Positions 18,797 to 26,281 of a stretch of DNA of 64,000 bases are shown here, piece after piece. Within the stretch, counting starts at the first letter, position 1, and each line of letters starts with the position of its first letter. The DNA comes from Nocardioides piscis. GTDB lineage: Bacteria; Actinomycetota; Actinomycetes; Propionibacteriales; Nocardioidaceae. The translations under genes and the position numbers were made by a program. Location of the stretch: positions 62,001 through 126,000 of the forward strand of contig NZ_CP049866.1 in the NCBI RefSeq assembly GCF_011300215.1, written 5' to 3'. The notes under the pieces were generated by a model, which had not been told where the DNA came from, did no database searches, and saw only the letters and a program-made list of their open reading frames with translations.

Positions 18797-19129
18797 CTAG
18801 TCACCTGCGATGAGCTCCGGAATTTCCTGGATCCCATACCAGGCGAGGTCGTCGTCCGGATCGGCGTCCGCGTCGGTGTCGACGTGCACCGCCGCCCACC
18901 TCTTCTTCGGTATGGCGCCTGCAGGCTCGACCACGTCGGCGACCAGGACGACGCGCCGACCTGCTCCGTCGAGCTGCTCGGCGGAGGCGTCGGCGGCGGT
19001 CATCAGGGCGGCGTACTCCGCCTCCTCGGACTCGTCCTCGGCCGTGAACCTCTCGCAGTGCTCAGGCACTTCACCGGCTTCGTCGGCCCCGCGGAGCGTG
19101 GCGAGGGTGAGGGGCAGATAGACCCTCAC
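18797..19129 (-). CDS. DUF6912-like hypothetical protein
   Basis: A 110-residue soluble acidic protein. The GTG start at 19129 overlaps the stop of the upstream acyltransferase (GTGA) and gives the N-terminus MRVYLPLTLATL, which matches my memory of the uncharacterised actinobacterial family DUF6912. The C-terminal half is rich in Asp/Glu (DTDADADPDDDLAWY). There is no signal peptide, helix or catalytic motif. It is probably co-transcribed with the acyltransferase; pruA follows nine bases downstream. Function unknown. Confidence 0.7.
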   Translation of the reverse strand: MRVYLPLTLATLRGADEAGEVPEHCERFTAEDESEEAEYAALMTAADASAEQLDGAGRRVVLVADVVEPAGAIPKKRWAAVHVDTDADADPDDDLAWYGIQEIPELIAGD

Positions 19130-20580
19130 CGCTTCGGCTCCTTGGGGGTCGCAGCCTTCTTGCGCCCGCGCGGAGCGCGCTTGCGGGTGTCGCTGGCGGA
19201 CTCCTTCAGCTCGTCGAGCGCCTCGAGGATGCAGGCACCGAGCGTGTCGACATCGGCGAGGGCGTCCCGGTCGGCGGTGATGCCGTAGAACACACCGCCG
19301 TTGTAGGAGGTGACGCCGATGGAGAGGGCGTGGTCGGGCAGGAGCGGGTGAACAGGATAGGTCTCGATCATCTTCGCTCCCCCCGAATAGAGGGGGAACT
19401 GCGGACCGGGGACGTTGGTCACCGACAGGTGGAAGCCACGGCGCTGCTCCGCGGCCGCCACCCGGGATCCCAGGGCGTGGAACGTGGTCGGCGCGAAGCC
19501 AGAGACACCCGCGAGCCGCTCGGCACCGACACCGCGACCGGTCTCCTTGTGTGCCCGGAAGCTGTAGCTGACCTGGTGGAGTCGCACGACCGGCGACGGC
19601 TCGGAGATCGGCAGGTGGACCAGGTGCCCGGTGACCTGGCTGCCGAGCGAGGTCGGTTCGAGCTCGTCGTCGATCACCGACATCGGCACGATGGCCTTGA
19701 CCGACTTCAGGCCTGCCATCGACTCCGTGCGGGTCATCAGCCAGCCGCGCAGGCCGCCCGTGATCGTGGCCAGGATGACGTCGTTGATGGTGCCGCCGTG
19801 GACGCGCCGGATCCGCTTGTAGTCGTCCAGCTCGGTGTGGATCGACAAGAAGCGCCGCTGCTGGGACAGCCGTCGGTTGAGTGGCGACGACGCGACCGGC
19901 TTGCGGCCGGCAAGCGCGCCCGTCAGGTCGCCGACCCGCTGACGGGTGGCATTCGCCGTACGCAGCAGGGCCTGGGTGTTGGCCTGCACCGTGTTGACCA
20001 CGGTCGCCGGCCGCTCGATGGAGTCGGTGAGGGCGCCGATGGCCAGGGACAGCGCGTCGGGGCGGTTCTGCGGGCGCCACTCGTCGTGCCCCAGCTCAGG
20101 ACGGTCGGGCTCGGTGTCGAGCAGCACCTGACCGATGTCGACGGTCTCCCGGCCGTCGACCAGGATCTGGTGGCTCTTGGTCAGGACGGCCACCCGTCCC
20201 TGCGCCAGCCCCTCGATGAAGTAGATCTCCCAGAGGGGTCGCGAGCGGTCCAGGGGACGCGACACGATCCGGGCCACGAGCTCGCGGAGCCGACCGTGGT
20301 CCCCAGGAGCCGGCAGCGCTGAGCGCCGGACGTGATAGCTCAGCTCGAAGTCGGTGTCATCCACCCAGACCGGTGTCGCCAGCCGCCCCGGCACCGTCTG
20401 CAACCGCTGGCGATAGCGAGGGACGAAGGCGATGCGATCCGCGATCAGCTCGACGAGCGCGGCGTAGTCGAACCCGGACTCCCCCGGCTCGAAGATCTCC
20501 AGCGTGGCGTTGTGCATCGGAGTTCGCGGTGACTCAGCCGCCAGGAACGCCAGGTCGCGCGGCCGCAGGCGCTCGTCCAT
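19126..20580 (-). CDS. Wax ester synthase/diacylglycerol acyltransferase family (WS/DGAT)
   Basis: A 484-residue member of the WS/DGAT family, which transfers acyl groups from CoA to alcohols or diacylglycerol. Family blocks are PMHNATLEIFEP, PLWEIYFIEGL, TINDVILATITGGLRGWL, PMSV and LSVTNVPGP. The active-site HHxxxDG reads HQILVDG (137-143), so the catalytic second histidine is Gln138; this may be a distinct or inactive subfamily. The C-terminus is lysine/arginine-rich (RKRAPRGRKKAATPKEPKR), which may aid membrane or lipid-body association. The ATG at 20580 gives the usual N-terminus. Its stop overlaps the DUF6912-like gene. Confidence 0.88.
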   Translation of the reverse strand: MDERLRPRDLAFLAAESPRTPMHNATLEIFEPGESGFDYAALVELIADRIAFVPRYRQRLQTVPGRLATPVWVDDTDFELSYHVRRSALPAPGDHGRLRELVARIVSRPLDRSRPLWEIYFIEGLAQGRVAVLTKSHQILVDGRETVDIGQVLLDTEPDRPELGHDEWRPQNRPDALSLAIGALTDSIERPATVVNTVQANTQALLRTANATRQRVGDLTGALAGRKPVASSPLNRRLSQQRRFLSIHTELDDYKRIRRVHGGTINDVILATITGGLRGWLMTRTESMAGLKSVKAIVPMSVIDDELEPTSLGSQVTGHLVHLPISEPSPVVRLHQVSYSFRAHKETGRGVGAERLAGVSGFAPTTFHALGSRVAAAEQRRGFHLSVTNVPGPQFPLYSGGAKMIETYPVHPLLPDHALSIGVTSYNGGVFYGITADRDALADVDTLGACILEALDELKESASDTRKRAPRGRKKAATPKEPKR

Positions 20581-20691
20581 GTCTGCCCCTTCGTGAGGTG
20601 CCGTGCGCCACGGCCAAGGACCCTGGTGCCGGCATTGATGCTCCGCGTGGGATTGTGGCAGAGGAACAGTCGTGAGATGAGGAGAACCCCC

Positions 20692-21153
20692 TTGAGCAGC
20701 ACCACCGCCGTCCGCTCTCGCCCCCTGACAGCCCTCGCCGTGAGCGTGGTGCTTGCCCTTTCCCTCAGCGGTTGCGGCGAGAACGAATCCGACAGCGACT
20801 CCGCCGCTGCACCCGAGCCGAGCGCCAGTCAGTCGTCGGAGCAGGAGCCCAGCGCGACGGAGAGCCCCACGGCGGCACCCGCCGAAGAGCCCGACGACGC
20901 CATCCAGATCACCTTCGAAGGCAACACCGTCAGCCCCAACGGCGACCGGGTCAGGGTCAGCGCAGGCGAGAAGATCACGCTGGCCGTCACCGCGGACGCT
21001 CCCGGTGAGCTGCACGTGCACTCCACGCCTGAGCAGGTGCTCGCCTACAACCCCGGCACGAGCGACCTGTCGCTGACCCTCGACGTGCCCGGCATCGTCG
21101 AGGTGGAGTCGCACGAGCTCGGCGTGGTGGTCGTGCAGCTCGAAGTCCGCTGA
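20692..21153 (+). CDS. Lipoprotein with cupredoxin-like domain
   Basis: A 153-residue secreted lipoprotein: basic N-terminus, hydrophobic stretch and lipobox LSGC (acylated Cys at residue 28), then a Ser/Glu/Pro linker (about 30-65) and a small beta-rich domain with ITFEGNTVSPNGDRV and GELHVHSTPEQVL. The domain looks like a cupredoxin fold; HVH may be a metal site, but the full copper ligand set is not evident. I prefer the TTG at 20692, eight bases after AGGAG; an ATG at 20677 is the alternative. It lies one base ahead of a large membrane protein gene, so the pair probably works together. Confidence 0.75.
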   Translation: MSSTTAVRSRPLTALAVSVVLALSLSGCGENESDSDSAAAPEPSASQSSEQEPSATESPTAAPAEEPDDAIQITFEGNTVSPNGDRVRVSAGEKITLAVTADAPGELHVHSTPEQVLAYNPGTSDLSLTLDVPGIVEVESHELGVVVVQLEVR

Positions 21154-21154
21154 C

Positions 21155-22531
21155 GTGGACGACCGGATCCTGGCCCACGGGCTCGGGGGCGCCAAGGACC
21201 TGCCCCTGCCGCTCGCTCTGACCGTCGCCGGCGCCGTCGCCGCCCTGGTCATCTCGTTCACCGTCCTGGCCCTGGCCTGGCGCGAGCCACGCTACGACAG
21301 CGCCACGAGCGGCCGCCCCGCCCCGGAGTGGCTGGATCGGTTGGTCTCGTCGACCGCCTGGCGGGTCTGGTGGCGGGTCTTCGGCATGGCGTGGCTGCTC
21401 TATGTGGGATGGGCGGCCGTCGCCGGGTCGGACACGCTCATCAACCCGACCCTGGGCGTGTTCTACGTCCTGCTGTGGGTGGGGATCGTCCCGCTGTCGG
21501 TCCTCCTCGGCCCCGTGTGGAGGGCGATCAGTCCCAGCCGGACCATCAACCTGTTGCTGGCCAAGGTGTCCGGCAGCGACCCGGACGTCGGGCTCTACAC
21601 CTATCCCCCACGGTTGGGCTACTGGCCCGCCGCCGTCGGGCTCTTCGCCTTCGTCTGGCTCGAGCTGGTCCACCCCGGGTCCACCGACGTCGGCACCGTA
21701 CGGCTGTGGTTCGCCACCTACCTCGGCATCATGCTGATCGGCGGCGCCCTCTTCGGAAACCGCTTCTATGCCCACGCCGACCCGTTCGAGGTCTATTCCA
21801 GCCTCTGCGCCAAGCTGTCCGTCTGGGGGCGCCGCGACGGCTCCGTCGAGACCGTCGCAGGGCGGCCGGACGAGGACAGCCGCCTGGTGCTCCGCTCCCC
21901 GCTCGCCAACCTCGACACCACCGACGCCCGGCCCGGCCTGGTGGCCGTGGTCGCCGTGCTCTTCGGGAGCACCGCCTTCGACTCCTTCCGCGAGTCGACG
22001 CCGTGGGTGAAGTTCATCCAGAGCAGCTCGCTCGAGAGCACCCTGCTCAGCAACCTCGGTCTGCTCGGGTTCTGTGCGGGCGTCGGCCTGGTCCTCGCGA
22101 TCGGGACGATGGCGACCGGCCTGCGCGCGGTCGGGGAGGACGGCGGCATACGCAGATCGACTCTGCCCGACCTCTTCGCCCACTCAGTCATCCCGATCAT
22201 CGTGGGCTACATCGTGGCCCACTACCTGACCTACTTCGTCATGGTCGGGCAGATGACGCTGATCCAGCTCAGCGACCCGCTGAGTCGCGGCGACGACCTG
22301 CTCGGCCTGTCCGACATGACGGTGAACCCATGGCTGTCCTACCACCCGACGTTCGTCGCCACCGTCAAGGTGCTGGCGGTGGTCACCGGACACGTCCTGG
22401 GTGTCGTGGCGGCCCACGAGCGAGCGGTCCGGCTGCTGCCGGTCAGGCACCAGCTGACCGGTCAGCTGCCGTTGCTGTTCGCGATGGTCGGCTTCACCGT
22501 CGGTGGGCTCTACCTGCTGTTCGCTGCCTGA
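21155..22531 (+). CDS. Polytopic membrane protein, unknown function
   Basis: A 458-residue protein with about ten or more hydrophobic helices. The N-terminus reads ILAHGLGGAKDLPLPL, and GNRFYAHADPFEVYSSL sits mid-protein. Related proteins occur widely in actinobacteria and are sometimes labelled fenitrothion hydrolase, a name I would not trust here because no hydrolase motif is visible. Histidines in the first loop and the HADP and GHVLGVVAAHERAV segments could bind metal. GTG start one base after the lipoprotein stop, so an operon; with a cupredoxin-like partner a metal or redox role is possible. It is exactly adjacent to, and convergent with, the RTX-repeat gene. Confidence 0.75.
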   Translation: MDDRILAHGLGGAKDLPLPLALTVAGAVAALVISFTVLALAWREPRYDSATSGRPAPEWLDRLVSSTAWRVWWRVFGMAWLLYVGWAAVAGSDTLINPTLGVFYVLLWVGIVPLSVLLGPVWRAISPSRTINLLLAKVSGSDPDVGLYTYPPRLGYWPAAVGLFAFVWLELVHPGSTDVGTVRLWFATYLGIMLIGGALFGNRFYAHADPFEVYSSLCAKLSVWGRRDGSVETVAGRPDEDSRLVLRSPLANLDTTDARPGLVAVVAVLFGSTAFDSFRESTPWVKFIQSSSLESTLLSNLGLLGFCAGVGLVLAIGTMATGLRAVGEDGGIRRSTLPDLFAHSVIPIIVGYIVAHYLTYFVMVGQMTLIQLSDPLSRGDDLLGLSDMTVNPWLSYHPTFVATVKVLAVVTGHVLGVVAAHERAVRLLPVRHQLTGQLPLLFAMVGFTVGGLYLLFAA

Positions 22532-23854
22532 TCAGGCCACGAAGCCGGGCATGACCGGTCCGTGGACCGGCAGGTCCGCGGCAGCACGCGCGAGCGGGGA
22601 AGCAGTCCTCTGCAGGGGTGCGGCGAGCTCGATCGGACCGTAGGGCCACCCCTCGGGGAGGTAGTTGATGACGGTGACCGACTCACAGGACTTCATCGTG
22701 TCGCTGGGCTTGTCGAGCGGGTCGATGCGACCGATGTAGATGACGCGGTCGTTCTTGCCCTCGAGCGGAGTGCCGGCGTCATCGGAGTCGTCGCAGTAGA
22801 ACTCGTCCCGGGCACCGTCGTCGAAGAGGTAGATCGTGTCGTTGCCCTGTTCGGAGTAGACCTTGTCCGCGCCTCGACCGACGAAGATCGTGTCACCGTC
22901 CTCGTCGCCCTTGATGTAGAGGTCGTCGCCGTCGCCGTCGACGATGACGTCGCTCCCCGGGCCGCCGCTGAGCGAGTGGTCGTCGCCCACGCCACCCTCG
23001 AGGTAGTCGTCACCCTCGCCACCGATCAGCTTGTCCCGACCGTCGCCACCGATGAGGCGGTCGTTGCCGGGGCCGCCGTTGATCTCCGGGAGGCCCTCCT
23101 TCGCGCTGCGACCGTCACCGACCGGGGCGATGCCGTCGTCACCGGGGCCGCCGTCGAGGAAGTCGTTCCCGTCACCGCCGTTCATGTTCTCGTTGCCCTC
23201 GCCGCCGGTGATGCTGTCGTCACCCGACGCACCAGCCAGGCTGTCGTCACCGGGGCCGCCGTCGATCGTGTCGTTGTCGCCGCTGCCGTCGAGGTAGTCG
23301 CTGCCGTCGCCACCGACGATGTTGTCGTTGCCGGTGCCGCCGGTCACGCGGTCGTTGTCGGGGCCCGCGTCGATCGTGTCGTCGCCGTCGGCGCCGTCGA
23401 TGATGTCGACACCGGGGCCCCCGATCAGCACGTCGGAGCTGCCCTGGCCCTGGATCCTGTCGTCGCCCTCTCCACCATCGAGGGTGTCGAGACCAACGGC
23501 GCCGAGCAGCGTGTCGTTGCCGACGCTGCCGTTGATGGTGTCGTCGCCCGAGCTGCCGGCGAGCTTGTCGTTGCCGGTGCCCCCCTCGACGCGGTCGTTG
23601 CCGGGACCGGACTGGACGTTGTCCGAGCCCGAGCCGCCGTCGACCTTGTCGTTGCCGGGGCCGGACAGGACCTTGTCGTTCCCGCCCTTGCTCTTGATCT
23701 TGTCGTTGCCGCCCATGGAGACGATCCGGTCCGGCTTCGAGGTGCCGTTGATCTTGTCGTTGCCCTGGGTGGCGTTGCCGGCGAAGGCCAGCGCGGGGGC
23801 CGACAGGCACAGGGCCAGGACGGCGGGGGCGACGATGCGACGAGTGCGGGTCAT
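22532..23854 (-). CDS. Secreted RTX-type calcium-binding repeat protein
   Basis: A 440-residue protein with a Sec signal peptide (cleavage near AFA-GN, residue 25), then about 30 glycine/aspartate-rich nonapeptide repeats (GGxGNDxLx pattern) from about 30 to 340. A non-repeat C-terminal domain with two cysteines (EFYCDDSDD, MKSCESV) follows. The repeats form a calcium-stabilised beta-roll. Unlike proteobacterial RTX toxins, it has an N-terminal Sec signal and there are no type I secretion genes nearby, so it is probably an extracellular or wall-associated protein. The 117 bases upstream hold its promoter and no other gene that I can see. Confidence 0.9.
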   Translation of the reverse strand: MTRTRRIVAPAVLALCLSAPALAFAGNATQGNDKINGTSKPDRIVSMGGNDKIKSKGGNDKVLSGPGNDKVDGGSGSDNVQSGPGNDRVEGGTGNDKLAGSSGDDTINGSVGNDTLLGAVGLDTLDGGEGDDRIQGQGSSDVLIGGPGVDIIDGADGDDTIDAGPDNDRVTGGTGNDNIVGGDGSDYLDGSGDNDTIDGGPGDDSLAGASGDDSITGGEGNENMNGGDGNDFLDGGPGDDGIAPVGDGRSAKEGLPEINGGPGNDRLIGGDGRDKLIGGEGDDYLEGGVGDDHSLSGGPGSDVIVDGDGDDLYIKGDEDGDTIFVGRGADKVYSEQGNDTIYLFDDGARDEFYCDDSDDAGTPLEGKNDRVIYIGRIDPLDKPSDTMKSCESVTVINYLPEGWPYGPIELAAPLQRTASPLARAAADLPVHGPVMPGFVA

Positions 23855-23971
23855 GGAGTTCCTTCACTGATGTGCTTGGCAACAGGAAGTCAACAGCAGG
23901 GCCACAGACCCTCGCGGCCGAATGGCGAAACTCCGTGGTTAAAGAAATACGTAGGGGTGCAGCCGGTGGGG

Positions 23972-25219
23972 TCAGCGCACGGACCTTCGGCGTCTCAGTC
24001 GAGTCCTGCGGGTGGCGGAGCCGACGACCGACGCCGGCGCGAGCGCATCGACGAGCCCGCTCAGGGCGCGCGGCAACGGACCGTCCGAGACCTCGGGCAG
24101 GGCCCGCCCGGCGACCAATGCACGGTCAGTCACGGCCTGGTCCCACGGGAGGAAGTGGAGACTGGAGACCCGAGAGAAGCCCTCCACCATCCCGGCGATC
24201 TCCCGCTCGCTCCAGCCCAGGCTGGCGCGCATCTTGTTGACCACGACCCGCACCGGCGCCCCACCGGTGACGTCGCGCAGATCCACCAGGGAGCGTGCCA
24301 GGCGGGAGAGACCCACCGGGTCGGCGGCACCGACCACCACGATCTCGTCTGCCAGCGTCAAGGACGTCACGGTCATGGCGTTGCGCGAGGGGCGGGTGCC
24401 GAAGTCACCGGTCGGGTCCCCCTCGACGCTGAAGCCGGTGTCGACCACGACCTCGCCGGCCTCCCGGGCCTCGTCCAGGAGCGTCTCCAGATGGCTCGAC
24501 CTGACCTCGATCCACCGGTCGGCCCGCGGCAGCCCGGTCACGACCGAGAGACGCTCGCCGATCGCCCGCGTCGTCGAGGCGAACCGTTCCCCGAGCTGGC
24601 CGGCGCCGGCCAGCCGGACCGCCGAGAGGAGTCCTGACACCTCGTCGAGGATGCCGAGCTGCTGGGCGATGCCGCCGCCATAGGGATCGGCGTCGACCAG
24701 CACGCAGTCGGTGTTTCGCCTGGCCAGCTCCGCCGCCACGGAGACCGCCACCGTGGTGCGGCCGGGTGCCCCGCCGGGACCCCAGACCGCCAGCACCCGC
24801 CCCCGGGTCTCAGCAGTCGCCGGCGGAGCGGGCTCCGCATCGCCACGGACGCGGGTGTCAGCAACGGCCTCCACGGTGGAGACCACCTCGGCCAGGGAAG
24901 CCAGGTCAGCGTCCGGGACGAGCGTGGAGATGCCCAGTCTCTGGGCCCGGCCCACGACCCTCGGATCGGCGGCGTCGCCGGCGCACACCGCGACCGGACG
25001 AACTGCGTGGCGGCGCAGGTGGGCAAGCGCGGCGGGGTCGAGCCCCGGCGCGTCGAGCCCGACCACTGCCACGTCGGTCTGGCCGCTGGTCGCCGTGGCC
25101 AGCAGGTCATCGACGTCGACGCACCGCTTGAGGACGACGATGCCGCCGGCCCGGGTCAGCGTGGCGAATGCGTCCGACTCCCAGGCGGCACCCGAGGCCA
25201 TCATCAGCACACAGATCAT
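23972..25219 (-). CDS. CpaE-like MinD/ParA-family ATPase
   Basis: A 415-residue protein with an N-terminal receiver-like or pseudo-receiver region (about 1-115) and a ParA/MinD-type NTPase domain. The P-loop reads GPGGAPGRTT, so the usual lysine of GKT is Arg; DADPYGGG, VVDTGFS and VVVNKMR follow. This is the layout of CpaE/TadZ proteins that localise Flp/Tad pilus machinery, but the adjacent genes are only a SAF-domain protein and an HTH protein; no pilin, ATPase TadA or TadBC is in view. The ATG at 25219 follows GAGAGGG. ATP binding with the altered P-loop is uncertain. Confidence 0.78.
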   Translation of the reverse strand: MICVLMMASGAAWESDAFATLTRAGGIVVLKRCVDVDDLLATATSGQTDVAVVGLDAPGLDPAALAHLRRHAVRPVAVCAGDAADPRVVGRAQRLGISTLVPDADLASLAEVVSTVEAVADTRVRGDAEPAPPATAETRGRVLAVWGPGGAPGRTTVAVSVAAELARRNTDCVLVDADPYGGGIAQQLGILDEVSGLLSAVRLAGAGQLGERFASTTRAIGERLSVVTGLPRADRWIEVRSSHLETLLDEAREAGEVVVDTGFSVEGDPTGDFGTRPSRNAMTVTSLTLADEIVVVGAADPVGLSRLARSLVDLRDVTGGAPVRVVVNKMRASLGWSEREIAGMVEGFSRVSSLHFLPWDQAVTDRALVAGRALPEVSDGPLPRALSGLVDALAPASVVGSATRRTRLRRRRSVR

Positions 25220-25232
25220 CGAGAAGACCCTC

Positions 25233-25904
25233 TCAGCTGCGGACGAGGACGCGGACGCGTTGGTCCTCGCTCGCGGCCAGGATCTCGGGCAGTGCGTCCG
25301 ACTCTGCGTCAGGCACCCCCAGCACCAGCTGCCGTCCGCGACTGACACTGCCCAAGGAGTCGGTCTGGGACGGCGCATCGATGACCGTCACGTCCGAGAG
25401 CACAGTGGTCGGCTCAGCTGCGCGTCCGGTCGCGCTCGCGTCGTCGCCGTCGTGGATGACCAGCAGCTCGATCACCGAACCGGCGCCGATGTTGGTGGGG
25501 ACCAGCTCGGGCGGGAAGGCCAGGGACACGATCACGACGTCCTCCTCCTCGCCCGACCTGAGCGCCCCGGCGGGCACGAGCTCCCCTTCGCCCAACCCTC
25601 GGGTCAAGCGGGTGTCGGACGGCAGGGGTTCGGAGGCCACGAGATAGCGGGCCAGGTCGGCGGGGTCACCGAACCGGACCGACGACGCGACCAGGTCCTC
25701 CTGGGCGATCGTGTCGCCGGGAGCCAGGTCGCGCGCCGCCGCCCACACCCGGATCGAGTCGTCGGCGGACCCCAGGATCCGCGCACCCGCCAGGAGCGAG
25801 GCGGCCACGATCGCCACCCCGACCCACAGTCGCGGATCTCGCCAACCCGGAGGCCGGGTCCGGGTGGCAACGGGCACGTCGGAAGGAGTGTGGGTCCGAG
25901 ACAC
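25233..25904 (-). CDS. SAF-domain membrane protein (CpaB/RcpC-like)
   Basis: A 223-residue protein with one membrane helix (about residues 24-45, WVGVAIVAASLLAGARIL) and a SAF domain: VWAAARDLAPGDTIAQEDL, LTRGLGEGELVPAGAL, IELLVIHDG. SAF domains in CpaB/RcpC sit outside the membrane and are linked to Flp pilus assembly. It is followed 13 bases later by the CpaE-like gene, so they are co-transcribed. The start is the GTG at 25904; there is no strong ribosome site, and a GTG at 25877 is an alternative. The role may differ from piliation because the other pilus genes are absent here. Confidence 0.78.
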   Translation of the reverse strand: MSRTHTPSDVPVATRTRPPGWRDPRLWVGVAIVAASLLAGARILGSADDSIRVWAAARDLAPGDTIAQEDLVASSVRFGDPADLARYLVASEPLPSDTRLTRGLGEGELVPAGALRSGEEEDVVIVSLAFPPELVPTNIGAGSVIELLVIHDGDDASATGRAAEPTTVLSDVTVIDAPSQTDSLGSVSRGRQLVLGVPDAESDALPEILAASEDQRVRVLVRS

Positions 25905-26033
25905 CCGGTCATCATGGCCGTGCGCCCGTCCCGTGACGAGGCTCGGTCCACAGGTGCAAGAAGACTCAACCGTTCTCCACAGGTCGGAGGGACGGTGCGC
26001 CCATACCCGACAGGCAGGTGGCACCATGGCGCC

Positions 26034-26276
26034 ATGGCCGCCACTCCCCGCTTCCTCACGCTGGCAGACGTGGCGGAGGTGCTCAACACCTCCAGCGCGC
26101 AGGTCTATGCGCTCGTCCGCCGCGGCGACCTGCCTGCGATCAAGATCGGCGGCCGGGGGCAGTGGCGGGTCGAGGGCAGCGAGCTCGAGAAGTTCATCGA
26201 GCGGATGTATGCCGAGACGCAGAGCTTCGTCTCGGCCCACCCGTTCGTGGAGGACTCCAGTCGCGGCGACAGCTAG
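26034..26276 (+). CDS. Excisionase-family (MerR-like HTH) DNA-binding protein
   Basis: An 80-residue protein made of a winged helix of the excisionase/BldC type: FLTLADVAEVLNTSSAQVYALVRRGDLPAIKIGGRGQWR, then a short helical tail. It is divergent from the SAF/CpaE-like pair, with 129 bases between them that hold two copies of TCCACAGGT. Small proteins of this kind (compare BldC) are usually chromosomal regulators in actinobacteria; nothing nearby suggests a phage. The neighbouring pair is the obvious candidate target. Confidence 0.85.
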   Translation: MAATPRFLTLADVAEVLNTSSAQVYALVRRGDLPAIKIGGRGQWRVEGSELEKFIERMYAETQSFVSAHPFVEDSSRGDS

Positions 26277-26281
26277 CCGGG

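Noticed and set aside
17483..19288. A 601-codon plus-strand frame opposite pruA
   Set aside because: Antisense shadow of pruA and DUF6912; no ribosome site or recognisable domain.
21155..22531. Naming the membrane protein fenitrothion hydrolase
   Set aside because: The label is used for some relatives, but no hydrolase catalytic motif is visible, so the function should not be transferred.
22532..23854. RTX repeats as a secreted toxin
   Set aside because: There is no toxin domain and no type I secretion system, and it has a Sec signal peptide.
26034..26276. Excisionase-like gene as a sign of a prophage or integrative element
   Set aside because: No integrase, tRNA attachment site or phage genes are near; the protein resembles chromosomal BldC-type regulators.
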